Below are positions 35,642 through 44,148 of a DNA stretch of 64,000 bases, piece by piece. The stretch's first letter is position 1. Every line of letters begins with the position of its first letter. Under the pieces are notes generated by a model that saw only the letters and a program-made list of their open reading frames with translations, ran no database searches and was not told where the DNA came from. The stretch is from Proteiniphilum sp. X52 (GTDB lineage Bacteria > Bacteroidota > Bacteroidia > Bacteroidales > Dysgonomonadaceae): assembly GCF_003712195.1 (NCBI RefSeq), contig NZ_RDSD01000003.1:62001-126000 (forward strand). Reading direction: 5' to 3'. A program made the position numbers and the translations under genes.

Positions 35642-35830
35642 GTCTGAATATCTGTTATACTGTTACAAAAGTAATGATTTTGGATGATAAGTTATTTCTT
35701 GGAAAAACATTTTGCATCGTATTTTGCATATTTCTTCGGTAAAGTCGATATGGAGAAGAAAAAAGCCTTTCCCTGATCCGTCCCCAAAGAGGAGGAGCAG
35801 GACATAGGGTGCTGTTTTTCAAAGAAATCT

Positions 35831-35861
35831 TTTGGAATAAGAAGTTTTTCATTTACTTTTG
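35831..35861 (+). promoter_or_regulatory. Promoter of the Rpn nuclease gene
   Basis: TTTG (35831-35834), 19 bases, TACTTTTG (35854-35861), then 44 bases to the ATG. A textbook Bacteroidota promoter. Confidence 0.75.
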
Positions 35862-35905
35862 CAAAGGAGCAATGAATCCTTTGTAAGGTATTAAAAACAA
35901 GTGTA

Positions 35906-36817
35906 ATGGCACGGTTTATTGACCCTAGGTACGACACGGCGTTCAAACGGCTCTTCGGGCAGGAAAACAGTAAGGACCTGCTGCTCGACTTCCTGAACGA
36001 CCTGCTCGAAGGAGAGAAAAAGATCAAGGAGATCCAACTGATGGATAAGGAACGGCAGCCTTTGCACACCGAAGGGCGCAGGGGAATTTGCGACATCGTC
36101 TGCCTGACGGAAGAAAAAGAGTATTTCATTGTTGAAATGCAGTATGAACCACAGCGAACGTTCCCCGAGAGGGCATTGTTTTACCTTTCCCAGACGATTG
36201 TCAACCAAGGGGAAACGGGATCCGTCTGGAATTACGACGTCAAAGCGGTGTACGGGGTGTTTTTCCTGAGTTTTGCATTAACAGGGAAGTTGCGTAGCGA
36301 TATCATCCTGGCCGACCGCGACACGCGCGAACAATTCAGCGACAAGCTGCGTTTTATATTTATAGAGTTCCCTTTCTTCACGAAAGAGGAACAGGAATGC
36401 AAGAATAATGTTGAACAATGGTTATATATCCTGAAAAATATGAAGACATTGGAAACAATCCCTTTCAAAGACCAGAAGGAGGTCTTCAAGAAACTTGAAC
36501 AGATTGCCGACCTCTCTTCCCTGACGAGGGAGGAGCGCCGGTTGTATGACGCCGACCTCAAAGCTTACCGCGACTATTTATCCATAATGAGTACCGCCAA
36601 GGAGATAGCCAAAGAAGAGGGTATGAAGGAGGGTATGAAGGAGGGTATGAAGGAGGGTATGAAGAAGGGTGAGAAAAGAGGTGAGAAAAGAGGTAGAGCG
36701 GAGGGCGAAAGGAATAAGCAGCTTGCAATCGCCCGGAACATGAAAGCGAGAAACATGGCTGTGGATGTTATTGCGGACCTTACCGGTCTTTCCGCCGAGG
36801 AGGTCGAAAAGCTATAA
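35906..36817 (+). CDS. Rpn-family PD-(D/E)XK nuclease/putative transposase
   Basis: 303 residues. The start MARFIDPRYDTAFKRLFGQE, then LLDFLNDLL and ICDIVCLTEEKEYFIVEMQ (the PD-(D/E)XK core, D-x-E-x-Q) identify the recombination-promoting nuclease family (Rpn, PDDEXK_2). A helical region follows, then EGMK repeated four times, a KGEKRGEKRG segment and a C-terminal helix ending LTGLSAEEVEKL. These proteins are abundant in Bacteroidota and move horizontally. It sits alone, on the opposite strand, inside a polysaccharide gene region. Confidence 0.9.
   Translation: MARFIDPRYDTAFKRLFGQENSKDLLLDFLNDLLEGEKKIKEIQLMDKERQPLHTEGRRGICDIVCLTEEKEYFIVEMQYEPQRTFPERALFYLSQTIVNQGETGSVWNYDVKAVYGVFFLSFALTGKLRSDIILADRDTREQFSDKLRFIFIEFPFFTKEEQECKNNVEQWLYILKNMKTLETIPFKDQKEVFKKLEQIADLSSLTREERRLYDADLKAYRDYLSIMSTAKEIAKEEGMKEGMKEGMKEGMKKGEKRGEKRGRAEGERNKQLAIARNMKARNMAVDVIADLTGLSAEEVEKL
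36617..36664 (+). repeat. 12-bp in-frame tandem repeat within the Rpn gene
   Basis: Four perfect copies of GAGGGTATGAAG encode EGMK x4; three further diverged 12-base units follow (KGEK, RGEK, RGRA). Copy-number change would keep the frame and only alter linker length. Confidence 0.9.
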
Positions 36818-36960
36818 AAAATCAGGCGTTATCCCGCCCCTTCCTATCATGGAATGATAAAATCCTCTTCCGGCAATCAACGTTCGGTATAATGGGCTCA
36901 TTCAGATCGTTGATATGGATGCGGTGATGAAATAAGGCTGTGTGATATTTGATCGACACC

Positions 36961-36989
36961 TCTGCCTTTATCCCTGTTAAAAAGTTGCG
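36961..36989 (+). repeat. 29-bp direct repeat, first copy (second at 37691-37719)
   Basis: The 29 bases ending TGTTAAAAAGTTGCG recur exactly 730 bases downstream with two mismatches. The second copy leads into a -7 box (TACTTTTG); the first does not. The two copies bracket two gene remnants. Confidence 0.8.
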
Positions 36990-36993
36990 GTTT

Positions 36994-37320
36994 TTACATA
37001 CCTTCGTCAGCGGGAGTAATGGTTACTTTTTCGGGATAACCGAACCGTGGAGGTATGCCGTTCTGTTCGTCCATGAGATCTTCCTGTTGAAGCCTGGCTA
37101 AGTCGAGCTGGGAAGCGACAGCCTGGGGTATGTCGGGTGTTTGCCTTTGCAGCAAAACATCCTGTGACGACCAGGATACAGGTGCCTCATTCGTAATGAG
37201 TTGCGAATAACAGAGTGCGGGCAAAACTCTGTAATTTACCGATAGCCGTAATTTTCTTGGCAACAGAGTCACTATACTGTTCAGGTTACAATTATGGGAA
37301 TTCATCCCTTTTCCCGGCAA
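36994..37320 (-). pseudogene. Remnant of an exported protein (N-terminal part)
   Basis: A 108-residue frame ending in LDLARLQQEDLMDEQNGIPP, then RFGYPEKVTITPADEG. The pattern of an acidic LxxED stretch followed by GIPPRFG resembles the region just after the signal peptide in secreted, type IX-sorted Bacteroidota proteases, but I cannot name the family with certainty. It stops where such proteins would continue for hundreds of residues. A 37-base segment of it (DEQNGIPPRFGYP) recurs at 41325-41364 with two mismatches. Confidence 0.45.
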
Positions 37321-37360
37321 CGCCTCCTTTCTTGAATGGTTAAAATTCGATCTTTCCTTA

Positions 37361-37531
37361 TTACCATGCTATTCCGCCGAAAAGCCGGTCGATTTCTTCC
37401 TTGAAGGAAGTGTCGTCGACCGCGGGACGGTATTGCAGGTATTCCTTTTCCGAGTAATAGAGTCGTAACGTAGTATCATCATACTGGTATCCAATAACAC
37501 GGGAAAGACAATCGACATAACGTTTTCCGTC
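37361..37531 (-). pseudogene. Gene remnant, unknown
   Basis: Minus-strand open stretch of about 56 codons without a start, reading DGKRYVDCLSRVIGYQYDD and on to FKEEIDRLFGGIAW-stop. A stop codon lies directly upstream (37532-37534). The composition and steady coding pattern suggest the C-terminal end of a real protein; the family is not recognised. It lies between the two 29-bp direct repeats. The rest of 37532-37690 shows only an imperfect hairpin (ATAATGCG / CGTATTAT, near 37575-37605). Confidence 0.4.
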
Positions 37532-37690
37532 CTACCCGTATTTTGCAGTGTATTTATGGTTAAGAAAGGTTAAATAATGCGTTTTTTTATTTCAGCGTAT
37601 TATGATAGTTGAGGGGAAATTCCTGCTGATCGACTCCTTGTCACCCATAAGATTACATAAAATACCCCATCTTCCACATCATTCTTGGCT

Positions 37691-37727
37691 TCTGTCTTTA
37701 TCCTTGTTAAAAAGTTGCGTACTTTTG
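37691..37727 (+). promoter_or_regulatory. Promoter region of the flippase gene
   Basis: TACTTTTG (37720-37727) fits the -7 box; the upstream TTTATCCTTGTTAAAAAG region is the second copy of the 29-bp direct repeat. Transcription would start about 37734, a few bases before the ATGs at 37743 and 37752, giving a very short leader. Confidence 0.55.
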
Positions 37728-37751
37728 CAGGAGTATTAATTCATGGTATTG

Positions 37752-39227
37752 ATGGCTGATTCCGCTTTAAAGACTAAAACGACCCGTTCGCTGTTCTGGA
37801 GCTTTGTTGATAAGTTCGGGCAACAGATCCTCAACTTCGCGAGCATGCTTGTGCTGATGAACATTGTCGCTCCGGAAGCTTACGGGTTGATCGGATCGCT
37901 GGCTGTGTTTACGGCGTTCTCCACGATCCTTATCGACAGTGGTTTCGGGCGGGCGTTGCTGAACCGCAAGGAGATCTCCGCTACGGATTACAGTTCCGTT
38001 TTTTATTTTAACGCCGGATTGAGTGTTTTCCTTTACCTTATCCTTTTCTTTCTGGCCCCCTTTATTGCGGGCTTATTCAATGCCCCCGCGCTTGTCCCCG
38101 TTTCGAGGGTTATATTCTTGGCGCTGGTTTTCAATGCTGCCGGATCGATCCATTATACCATCTTGACAAAAAAAGCAAATTTCAGAGAGATCACAAAGAT
38201 AAATATGTGGGCTTTGCTTATTGCCGATATCGTTGCTATCGCGATGGGTCTCATGGGACACGGTGTTTGGGCATTGGTAGCGCAGATGGTGTTATTCGCT
38301 TTCTTCAGGACGATGCTTTTGTGGTTTTCCACATCTTGGAAGCCGATTACAGAGTTCAGTCTTCCCCGGTTGAAATCTTTTTTCGGATTCAGCTATAAAT
38401 TAATGTTGTGCTCGATGATCTCCACTACGGTGAACAATATCTATCCAAGCCTTATCGCAGTGTTCTATCCGATGAACCATGTGGCGTTTTTCAACCAGGC
38501 CAAGAAATACCAGGAGATCCCGTTCCTTACGCTTTCCAATACTTTCCGTTCGGTGGCCATGCTGATCCTGTCGGAAATCAACGACCAAACCGAACGTCTG
38601 AAGCGGGTAGTGCGCAAACTGGTAAAAACCATTGCATTCCTTTCTTTCCCGGTAGGCCTTATGATGATATTGGTTGCCGAGCCCCTGTTCTATCTCTTTT
38701 TTCAGGAGAAGTGGCTGGCTTCGGTACCTTATTTCCAGGTATTGACACTGGCCGGGATGCTTTTGCCTTTCACGTTTATATTCAATGAGCTATTCATTGC
38801 AAAGGAACGATCCGCTTTTTTTCTCGGACTTGAAGTCGTAAAAGGGGGGGTGCTGATCCTATTGATCGTTCTTCTTTTTCCGAAAGGAATCATGGGGTTG
38901 GCGGCCAGTTGGGTTGTGTATATGGTTATAACGTTAATACTGTCAATAATATTTTCTGGAAAGGTGATACATTACTCTCTCTCTGAATTCGTTAAAGATA
39001 CATTTCCCTATCTCTTTATGGCTGTGATCAGTGCCGCTGTTTCCTGTTTTTCCACCCGCTATGTTACAAACAACCTTCTTTTTGTTCTTGTAAACCCGGT
39101 ACTGATTGCCTTGCTCTACATTGCGTTATGCAAATTATTCAAATTGGAGATGACAAAAGAAATCGATGAATGGTTTGCCTCAAGAAAAAAGTCTGAAAAG
39201 ATTCCAAATAACACAAAGAAAAAATAA
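37752..39227 (+). CDS. Polysaccharide flippase (Wzx-like, MOP superfamily)
   Basis: 491 residues from the ATG at 37752 (an ATG three codons earlier is also possible). About 12-14 membrane segments. The start LKTKTTRSLFWSFVDKFGQQ, then NIVAPEAYGLIGSLAVFTAF and GFGRALLNRKEISATDYSSVF, match the RfbX/WzxC-like export family that moves lipid-linked oligosaccharides across the inner membrane. It points away from the minus-strand glycosyltransferases, with a methyltransferase gene nine bases downstream. Confidence 0.9.
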   Translation: MADSALKTKTTRSLFWSFVDKFGQQILNFASMLVLMNIVAPEAYGLIGSLAVFTAFSTILIDSGFGRALLNRKEISATDYSSVFYFNAGLSVFLYLILFFLAPFIAGLFNAPALVPVSRVIFLALVFNAAGSIHYTILTKKANFREITKINMWALLIADIVAIAMGLMGHGVWALVAQMVLFAFFRTMLLWFSTSWKPITEFSLPRLKSFFGFSYKLMLCSMISTTVNNIYPSLIAVFYPMNHVAFFNQAKKYQEIPFLTLSNTFRSVAMLILSEINDQTERLKRVVRKLVKTIAFLSFPVGLMMILVAEPLFYLFFQEKWLASVPYFQVLTLAGMLLPFTFIFNELFIAKERSAFFLGLEVVKGGVLILLIVLLFPKGIMGLAASWVVYMVITLILSIIFSGKVIHYSLSEFVKDTFPYLFMAVISAAVSCFSTRYVTNNLLFVLVNPVLIALLYIALCKLFKLEMTKEIDEWFASRKKSEKIPNNTKKK

Positions 39228-39236
39228 TCCAAACGT

Positions 39237-39953
39237 ATGAAAGATCTTTTACTGTATATCCGCTTTGCCTTGACGTTTGCTTTCCAAAACGCTACCCTGT
39301 CACATATTAAACAATTCCGGCGGTGGCTGGGAGACAAACGTTCCGGAGACACTACCCTCATGCGGGAATTGCCGTGGATGACCTATGATGCGATCGACTT
39401 CCTCTCGTCGATCTGTAAACCCGATATGACGGTCTTTGAGTGGGGATCGGGCGGGTCTACCCTTTTTTTCGCACGACGATGCCGTCGTGTAACAAGTATT
39501 GAGCATGACCGGAAATGGAGCGCACTTTTAACCGATAAGCTGAAAGATTTTTCTGCGAATAATGTGGATTATACAGAGATTCCGGGAGAGAAAATTACCG
39601 GTTGGGCAGAAAGGGATTACCGGAATCCCGATGATTTTGTTTCCAGTGACAAGAATTCTGCCGGGCTTTCTTATGAGAGATATGTAAAAGCCATTGACGA
39701 ATATCCCGATAATTATTTCGATATGGTTGTGGTGGACGGCCGAGTGCGTAATTGCTGTATAAAACGCGCTATTCCACATGTGAAGAAAGGCGGATACCTG
39801 GTGGTGGATAACACGGAGCGGAATTATTACCTGGCGGGATTTCCTGAACTTCAAAATTCCGGTATATGGGAAAAGAAGGAATTTCAGGGGCCAGTATTTT
39901 TTCAGCATGCCTTCTGTAAAACCAGTTTTTTCAGGAAAACGGACTTCTTCTGA
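39237..39953 (+). CDS. SAM-dependent methyltransferase
   Basis: 238 residues. PDMTVFEWGSGGSTLFFARR is motif I of a class I methyltransferase, RVTSIEHDRKWSALL motif II (acidic residue binding the ribose) and FDMVVVDGRVRNCCIKRAIP a later conserved block. Starts nine bases after the flippase gene, so co-transcribed. A target within the polysaccharide is likely but unproven. Confidence 0.8.
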   Translation: MKDLLLYIRFALTFAFQNATLSHIKQFRRWLGDKRSGDTTLMRELPWMTYDAIDFLSSICKPDMTVFEWGSGGSTLFFARRCRRVTSIEHDRKWSALLTDKLKDFSANNVDYTEIPGEKITGWAERDYRNPDDFVSSDKNSAGLSYERYVKAIDEYPDNYFDMVVVDGRVRNCCIKRAIPHVKKGGYLVVDNTERNYYLAGFPELQNSGIWEKKEFQGPVFFQHAFCKTSFFRKTDFF

Positions 39954-40022
39954 CCAGGCTACTTCATCCCGGATGTTTTCATAATGCATCCCGGAAGTAT
40001 TAAACCGATCGTTTATTTTAAT

Positions 40023-40958
40023 TCACCGCAGTACCCATGTGTCATAATCAACCCCGGTGCATATTTTGGCGTTACGCATTCCTAAATACATTCCTGGATT
40101 GGAGCTATATGTTCCGATAAACTGTCGCGATTGTGAAAGTATATCAACCGATGCGAATAGTCTCAAATGTTGTTGTTGTCGCACCTCCTCCGGTTGCGAC
40201 AAGAAATCATTGAAGAAATATCCCCTTTCCTCCTCCCGGCATAAAGTTTTGATATTCCATTCGGGGTATGACCTGTGGATATAATCGATGACTGAATAAT
40301 CATCCGTAAGTACAAAAGCCGTCCTGATATTCGGGTAACTCACTTTGTCGAAGTAGGCTTCTACCGGCTCTACTTTATGTTCAATGAATTTATCTCCCCC
40401 ACGGATGTGAAACCCGATATATTCCCCTGAGATGTTGACTGAGTTCTTCAATTCGTCAATACTTTTTTCTGTTTTTTCATTATAACGCCATGTGATCTCG
40501 ATCAATTTGGAACAGGCTTCCTGTATGTTGCCGTTGATTCCCAATCCCGGTATTTGATAATTCTTTTTTGCCCTATGGGAGGATCTGCTGCGTCCGAAGA
40601 CATCCTGTGTCTTGAGTCTCTTTTTTGTCCATAACAGGTATGGCATCAGGCTTCTGTAGTTGGAAAACCTGCCGTCTCTTATGATTAATTTAAGGGCATA
40701 ATTCCAATTACAAGTCTTAAAATGTTTACTGTTATCTTCTACCTGTTCACAAAAAGGGAGAAAGAAACCGTTCCAACCTTCCAGATGGAAGTTCGTAGCT
40801 CCGGAGCAAAGTTTAAACTGTATTTTATGTTCCAAACAATATAACATTGAGAGAACCATGCAATTATATTCCGAGAAAAAACCCGCGCTCATTCCGGTTT
40901 TATAGACAAGTTCTTTTTTGAAAGAATTGTTTAATGATTGATAGGCTTTTAGTGTCAT
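40023..40958 (-). CDS. Fucosyltransferase-like protein (GT23/NodZ-type motifs)
   Basis: 311 residues. YIGFHIRGGDKFIEHKVEPV matches the HxRxxD-(K) nucleotide-sugar motif of alpha-1,6-fucosyltransferases (FUT8/NodZ), with a following glutamate. A later block, FIGTYSSNPGMYLGMRNAK, corresponds to the TxSSNxxR-type motif of the same fold. TAFVLTDDYSVIDYI provides the aspartate pair. No signal peptide. The family call comes from these motifs only; it could use another GDP-sugar. Nearby are a flippase and other transferases. Confidence 0.65.
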   Translation of the reverse strand: MTLKAYQSLNNSFKKELVYKTGMSAGFFSEYNCMVLSMLYCLEHKIQFKLCSGATNFHLEGWNGFFLPFCEQVEDNSKHFKTCNWNYALKLIIRDGRFSNYRSLMPYLLWTKKRLKTQDVFGRSRSSHRAKKNYQIPGLGINGNIQEACSKLIEITWRYNEKTEKSIDELKNSVNISGEYIGFHIRGGDKFIEHKVEPVEAYFDKVSYPNIRTAFVLTDDYSVIDYIHRSYPEWNIKTLCREEERGYFFNDFLSQPEEVRQQQHLRLFASVDILSQSRQFIGTYSSNPGMYLGMRNAKICTGVDYDTWVLR

Positions 40959-41285
40959 AATAATTCTTCATTGTATTAGTGAACAGGTCGTTCACTTTCA
41001 GCCCGAAGTGGCCCCCTGAGGGCCACAGGATGTTGATGGATGCTTTTAGTACGATTATATTCAGGTAGGTACGGCGGGCCAACGCTGTCTTGATCAGGTC
41101 GCGTCTTCATTGAACGATTTGCCGGTCATCACACGTCCAAAACGGTCGTCCTTACCCTCGGTGATTGACAGGTCGTACAATTTTTGTGGAACGCTTGCAG
41201 TATCACCTACCGGTTCAATATCAACCTGCTTGAGGTTATATTCCACCGGATTCATGGCCATAACCGAGTTGATGAATTTTTGCAT
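40959..41285 (-). pseudogene. Frameshifted HU-like DNA-binding domain protein
   Basis: Two minus-strand frames join into one recognisable protein. The first (41285 to 41097) encodes MNPVEYNLKQVDIEPVGDTA and TEGKDDRFGRVMTGKSFNED. After a frameshift near 41095 comes LIKTALARRTYLNIIVLKAS, then GGHFGLKVNDLFTNT with an internal deletion. This is the layout of Bacteroidota HU-family/DUF4469-type DNA-binding proteins (VxxGKSxNEDDLI, then R-T-xLN-xxxLKAS, then GHFGLxVNG). It runs into the fucosyltransferase start and is not functional. Confidence 0.6.
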
Positions 41286-41320
41286 CTTTCTTCGATAAGG
41301 GTAATACGTTTTCTTGCTTT

Positions 41321-41400
41321 TTAGGGATAACCGAACCGTGGAGGTACGCCGTTCTGTTCATCCAAATAGATCCGCCCATTATATTTATAATGACCTGTGG
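41321..41400 (-). pseudogene. Second copy of the DEQNGxPPRFGYP remnant
   Basis: Minus-strand stretch reading ATGHYKYNGRIYLDEQNGVP, then PRFGYP-stop. The 37 bases at 41325-41364 match 37034-37072 closely (two mismatches), and the following bases are alignable with gaps. Both copies are orphan fragments near decayed genes in the polysaccharide region. The rest of 41401-41519 shows nothing I can assign. Confidence 0.45.
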
Positions 41401-41519
41401 CGCACAGGTTGTAAATCGTTTGCAAAACAAAATAGGGGAATTTCTCTCTATTTCGCAACACCTTGTTGGTTAAATAAAATTAAATATAGGCAAGAGGCGG
41501 GAGGGTGCGGTTCATTTTA

Positions 41520-42416
41520 TTATCGGAATATCAAATGCTTTCGGATCCTTCGTCTCACTTTTGCCCAAAATGAATTGGTTTTTACATGATATTTTTCAAT
41601 TGATTTTCGCGCAGCTTGGTTTTCTTCTATTACAGGAATAGTGATAGAGAGTTTTTTGGGATATAAATTCGTCGCATAAATATTCTGGCTGCTGCTATGT
41701 GTTCCGCTGCCGTCAAACCCGATATTCTTTACCAACGATCTCCCGGCATTGACCGAAAGCATATCTTTGAGGAATAGCGAAGCATTCCAGCGGATTGCCC
41801 ACGAGTCGTTCTTTCGGTTTATCTGTCGTTCCAACATCCGGGTGTAGGGATATTTCCCGTTAAAATCGAACGACCGGGATAGCTTGCGGCTTTTTATTTC
41901 ATCCAGCAGCGCTTTCCCATCGGGATTGAACTGTTGCCATGCCCTTTTCCATGTGGCCCAGCCCCAGCTTCCCGTCCATTTTATCAAAAAGGCTTCCGGC
42001 AATTCCGGCAGGGGATAGCAGTAGCCATGTATGTGGCCGATCCTGTTTTCGGTCTCAAACATATCCAAGGCTTCATTCATGAACGTAAGGAAATAGGGGG
42101 ATGTTACCAGGTCGTCCTCCAGTACAATGACCTTCCCGTACTCCTCGATCACCCGGCTAACCCCGCCAATGATGTTTTTCGCCAATCCAACGTTGTGGGT
42201 GTTTTCCAGAATGTTGATTTTCCTGAATCCCTCGATAGTCTGAATGATTTTCCGTACTTCCCCCACCTGCTTTTTATCCGTTTCATTTTTGTATCCATCG
42301 GAAAACACGAATAACTCACTTTCACTGCAAAGTTTGTTTTTCAACAATGCTTCCAGTGTTTGCCGCGTATGGGACGGGCGGTTATACGTAAAGAGTAATA
42401 TGGGGGCGTGCGACAT
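41520..42416 (-). CDS. Glycosyltransferase (GT2-like, GT-A fold)
   Basis: 298 residues. The start APILLFTYNRPSHTRQTLEA, then FVFSDGYKNETD, KVIVLEDDLVTSPYFLTFMN (acidic DxD-like EDD) and the aromatic TGSWGWATWKRAWQQF are characteristic of a glycosyltransferase group common in bacterial polysaccharide loci (related to GNT-I-like/GT2 sugar transferases). FDGSGTHSS lies near the C-terminus. Follows the FucT-like gene by 42 bases on the same strand. Confidence 0.85.
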   Translation of the reverse strand: MSHAPILLFTYNRPSHTRQTLEALLKNKLCSESELFVFSDGYKNETDKKQVGEVRKIIQTIEGFRKINILENTHNVGLAKNIIGGVSRVIEEYGKVIVLEDDLVTSPYFLTFMNEALDMFETENRIGHIHGYCYPLPELPEAFLIKWTGSWGWATWKRAWQQFNPDGKALLDEIKSRKLSRSFDFNGKYPYTRMLERQINRKNDSWAIRWNASLFLKDMLSVNAGRSLVKNIGFDGSGTHSSSQNIYATNLYPKKLSITIPVIEENQAARKSIEKYHVKTNSFWAKVRRRIRKHLIFR

Positions 42417-42458
42417 AAATGAACGGGATATTAAATGATTGAATGCGAATTAAAACGT

Positions 42459-43298
42459 TTATGCTTTCCGTTCTATTTTCTCGTAGGGTATTTTGCCTAT
42501 TTCGGAGGCCGTTTCGGAGTAAGAACTATGGTATGACCCTATTATTTTTTGTGTGCGGGACAGGGCATATAGTTCCACCAAAGCATCTTGTACTCCTTCG
42601 GAGGTAGAACGGGAAACGGGTCTCCAATGGGTGATTATACGGTCTCCGAAAATAGTTGCCAGTCTTTTTTTCTCTTCGGCGGAGTCGGAAGCCAGATAGA
42701 AGCGTACATCCGGGTTCATTCCGATTTCTTCCTCCATTCGTTGAATGAATAATTCCGTAGGGCTTTTTTCTATGGAAATGACATTATCGGTGCGGCGGAT
42801 ATGGATGCCTACGGTATGTGTTGTGAAATCTTTACATCTTTCATCGATTCGCTCCTGCAATCCGGGAATAGGGATGAAAGACGCGAAACTCCTTTGCCCG
42901 TCACCGGGATGGAATTGCAGGCACGCCGACAGATAAGATCTTTTATGGGACAGTGCCCACCGGCGAAAATCGAAATTCCTGTATGTTCTTTGTGTGACCT
43001 GGTCTTCATGCAAGCAACTCCCGAAACGTGTCTTTTGGAACAGATAGGGAATCCAGAAATTCTTTTTCCGTGGGCGGTCGTTCAGTATATGATCCGTGAG
43101 GGTGGCATTCCGCAATGTCAGACGTGGAATTTTCAACGGTTGGAACAGTTGCTCGAATGAACAATTTAATCCTTGGTCTTTAAACCAGATGGCAGTGGCA
43201 TGTATATCGGTATCCAGTGTCAGGGCGATAAGCGCTTCAATGGCTTTCATGCGGTTTGCCAGTCCCCCGTAAGGTATAAGTGTAACGGATGATTTCAC
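42459..43298 (-). CDS. Fucosyltransferase-superfamily glycosyltransferase
   Basis: 279 residues. LIPYGGLANRMKAIEALIAL at the start matches the G-G-L-x-N-R-x-(x)I motif of alpha-1,2-type and O-fucosyltransferase-fold enzymes. TVGIHIRRTDNVISIEKSPT carries the HxRR-D nucleotide-sugar motif and the tail IGSYHSSYSETASEIGKIPY the last conserved block. Donor is probably a GDP-sugar. It is a second, distinct member of the fold beside the protein at 40023. Confidence 0.75.
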   Translation of the reverse strand: MKSSVTLIPYGGLANRMKAIEALIALTLDTDIHATAIWFKDQGLNCSFEQLFQPLKIPRLTLRNATLTDHILNDRPRKKNFWIPYLFQKTRFGSCLHEDQVTQRTYRNFDFRRWALSHKRSYLSACLQFHPGDGQRSFASFIPIPGLQERIDERCKDFTTHTVGIHIRRTDNVISIEKSPTELFIQRMEEEIGMNPDVRFYLASDSAEEKKRLATIFGDRIITHWRPVSRSTSEGVQDALVELYALSRTQKIIGSYHSSYSETASEIGKIPYEKIERKA

Positions 43299-43323
43299 AA
43301 CTTTTTTAAAACTCTTTGCCTGT

Positions 43324-44148
43324 TTATAATTCTGTCTTCTGTGATAAAATGTTTCTCAGCAGGACATGCAGCGTCACATCCCGTCCCACTCTGACACCCT
43401 TTTCCGCCAGCCGGTTCTCCACCGTTTGGTAGGCCAGTTCGGGGTTGTTATTGTCACCGCTGAGGTGGCAAAGCCAGATATTGCGAAGATGCGATGCACA
43501 GTGGTTTGCCAGGAACTCGGCGGTCTGCCGGTTGCTCAAATGTCCCGTCCCGTTACTTATGCGCTGTTTAAGGAAGTAGGGATAGCGGCCGTTGTGGAGC
43601 AGCTCTTCGTCGTAGTTGCTCTCGATCACCAGGTGGTTGGCTTTTCCGGCGTAATGGGCCACCTCGTCGGTAATGCTGCCCACATCGGTGGCCAGGGTAA
43701 ACCTATGGTCGCCGAACCGGATAAAGAAGCCGGAATTGTCCACACTGTCGTGGGGTACGTCGAAAGCGGTGATCTGGAAATCTTCAATCTGAAACGGTTT
43801 TCCTTTCTCGATATATCGGGTTGATCCGTTGAGGCTGTTGCGCACAAGGGGGTGGTTCATGATCGCCCTGTGCACCTCACGGGTGGCATAGACCGGGATA
43901 TGCAGCTTCTCTGCCAGGTAACCCACCGATTTGATATGGTCGTAATGGTCGTGCGTGACCAGAATCGCCATAATGGAGGAGAGCTCGACTCCATAATGGG
44001 CAAGCCGCTTTTTGATGACGCGCGGCCCCAATCCGGCATCGACAAGCATCCCGTAGTGGCTGTTTCCCAAGTAATAACAATTACCGCAACTGCCGCTGCT
44101 CAAACTGAAAAACGAGAATTTATCGGAAGAAAACAAGTTATATTGCAT
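43324..44148 (-). CDS. MBL-fold metallohydrolase (YycJ/WalJ-like)
   Basis: 274 residues from MQYNLFSSDKFSFFSLSSGS at 44148. The metallo-beta-lactamase fold has GSCGNCYYLG at the start, the zinc motif THDHYDHIKSV, the histidine of AFDVPHDSVDNSGFFI, the aspartate in LATDVGSI and CHLSGDNNNPE at the end. Similar to the YycJ/WalJ group of predicted nucleases. The upstream ATG-like extension to 44169 would include the promoter and is rejected. An 18-bp perfect palindrome overlaps the start codon. Confidence 0.9.
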   Translation of the reverse strand: MQYNLFSSDKFSFFSLSSGSCGNCYYLGNSHYGMLVDAGLGPRVIKKRLAHYGVELSSIMAILVTHDHYDHIKSVGYLAEKLHIPVYATREVHRAIMNHPLVRNSLNGSTRYIEKGKPFQIEDFQITAFDVPHDSVDNSGFFIRFGDHRFTLATDVGSITDEVAHYAGKANHLVIESNYDEELLHNGRYPYFLKQRISNGTGHLSNRQTAEFLANHCASHLRNIWLCHLSGDNNNPELAYQTVENRLAEKGVRVGRDVTLHVLLRNILSQKTEL

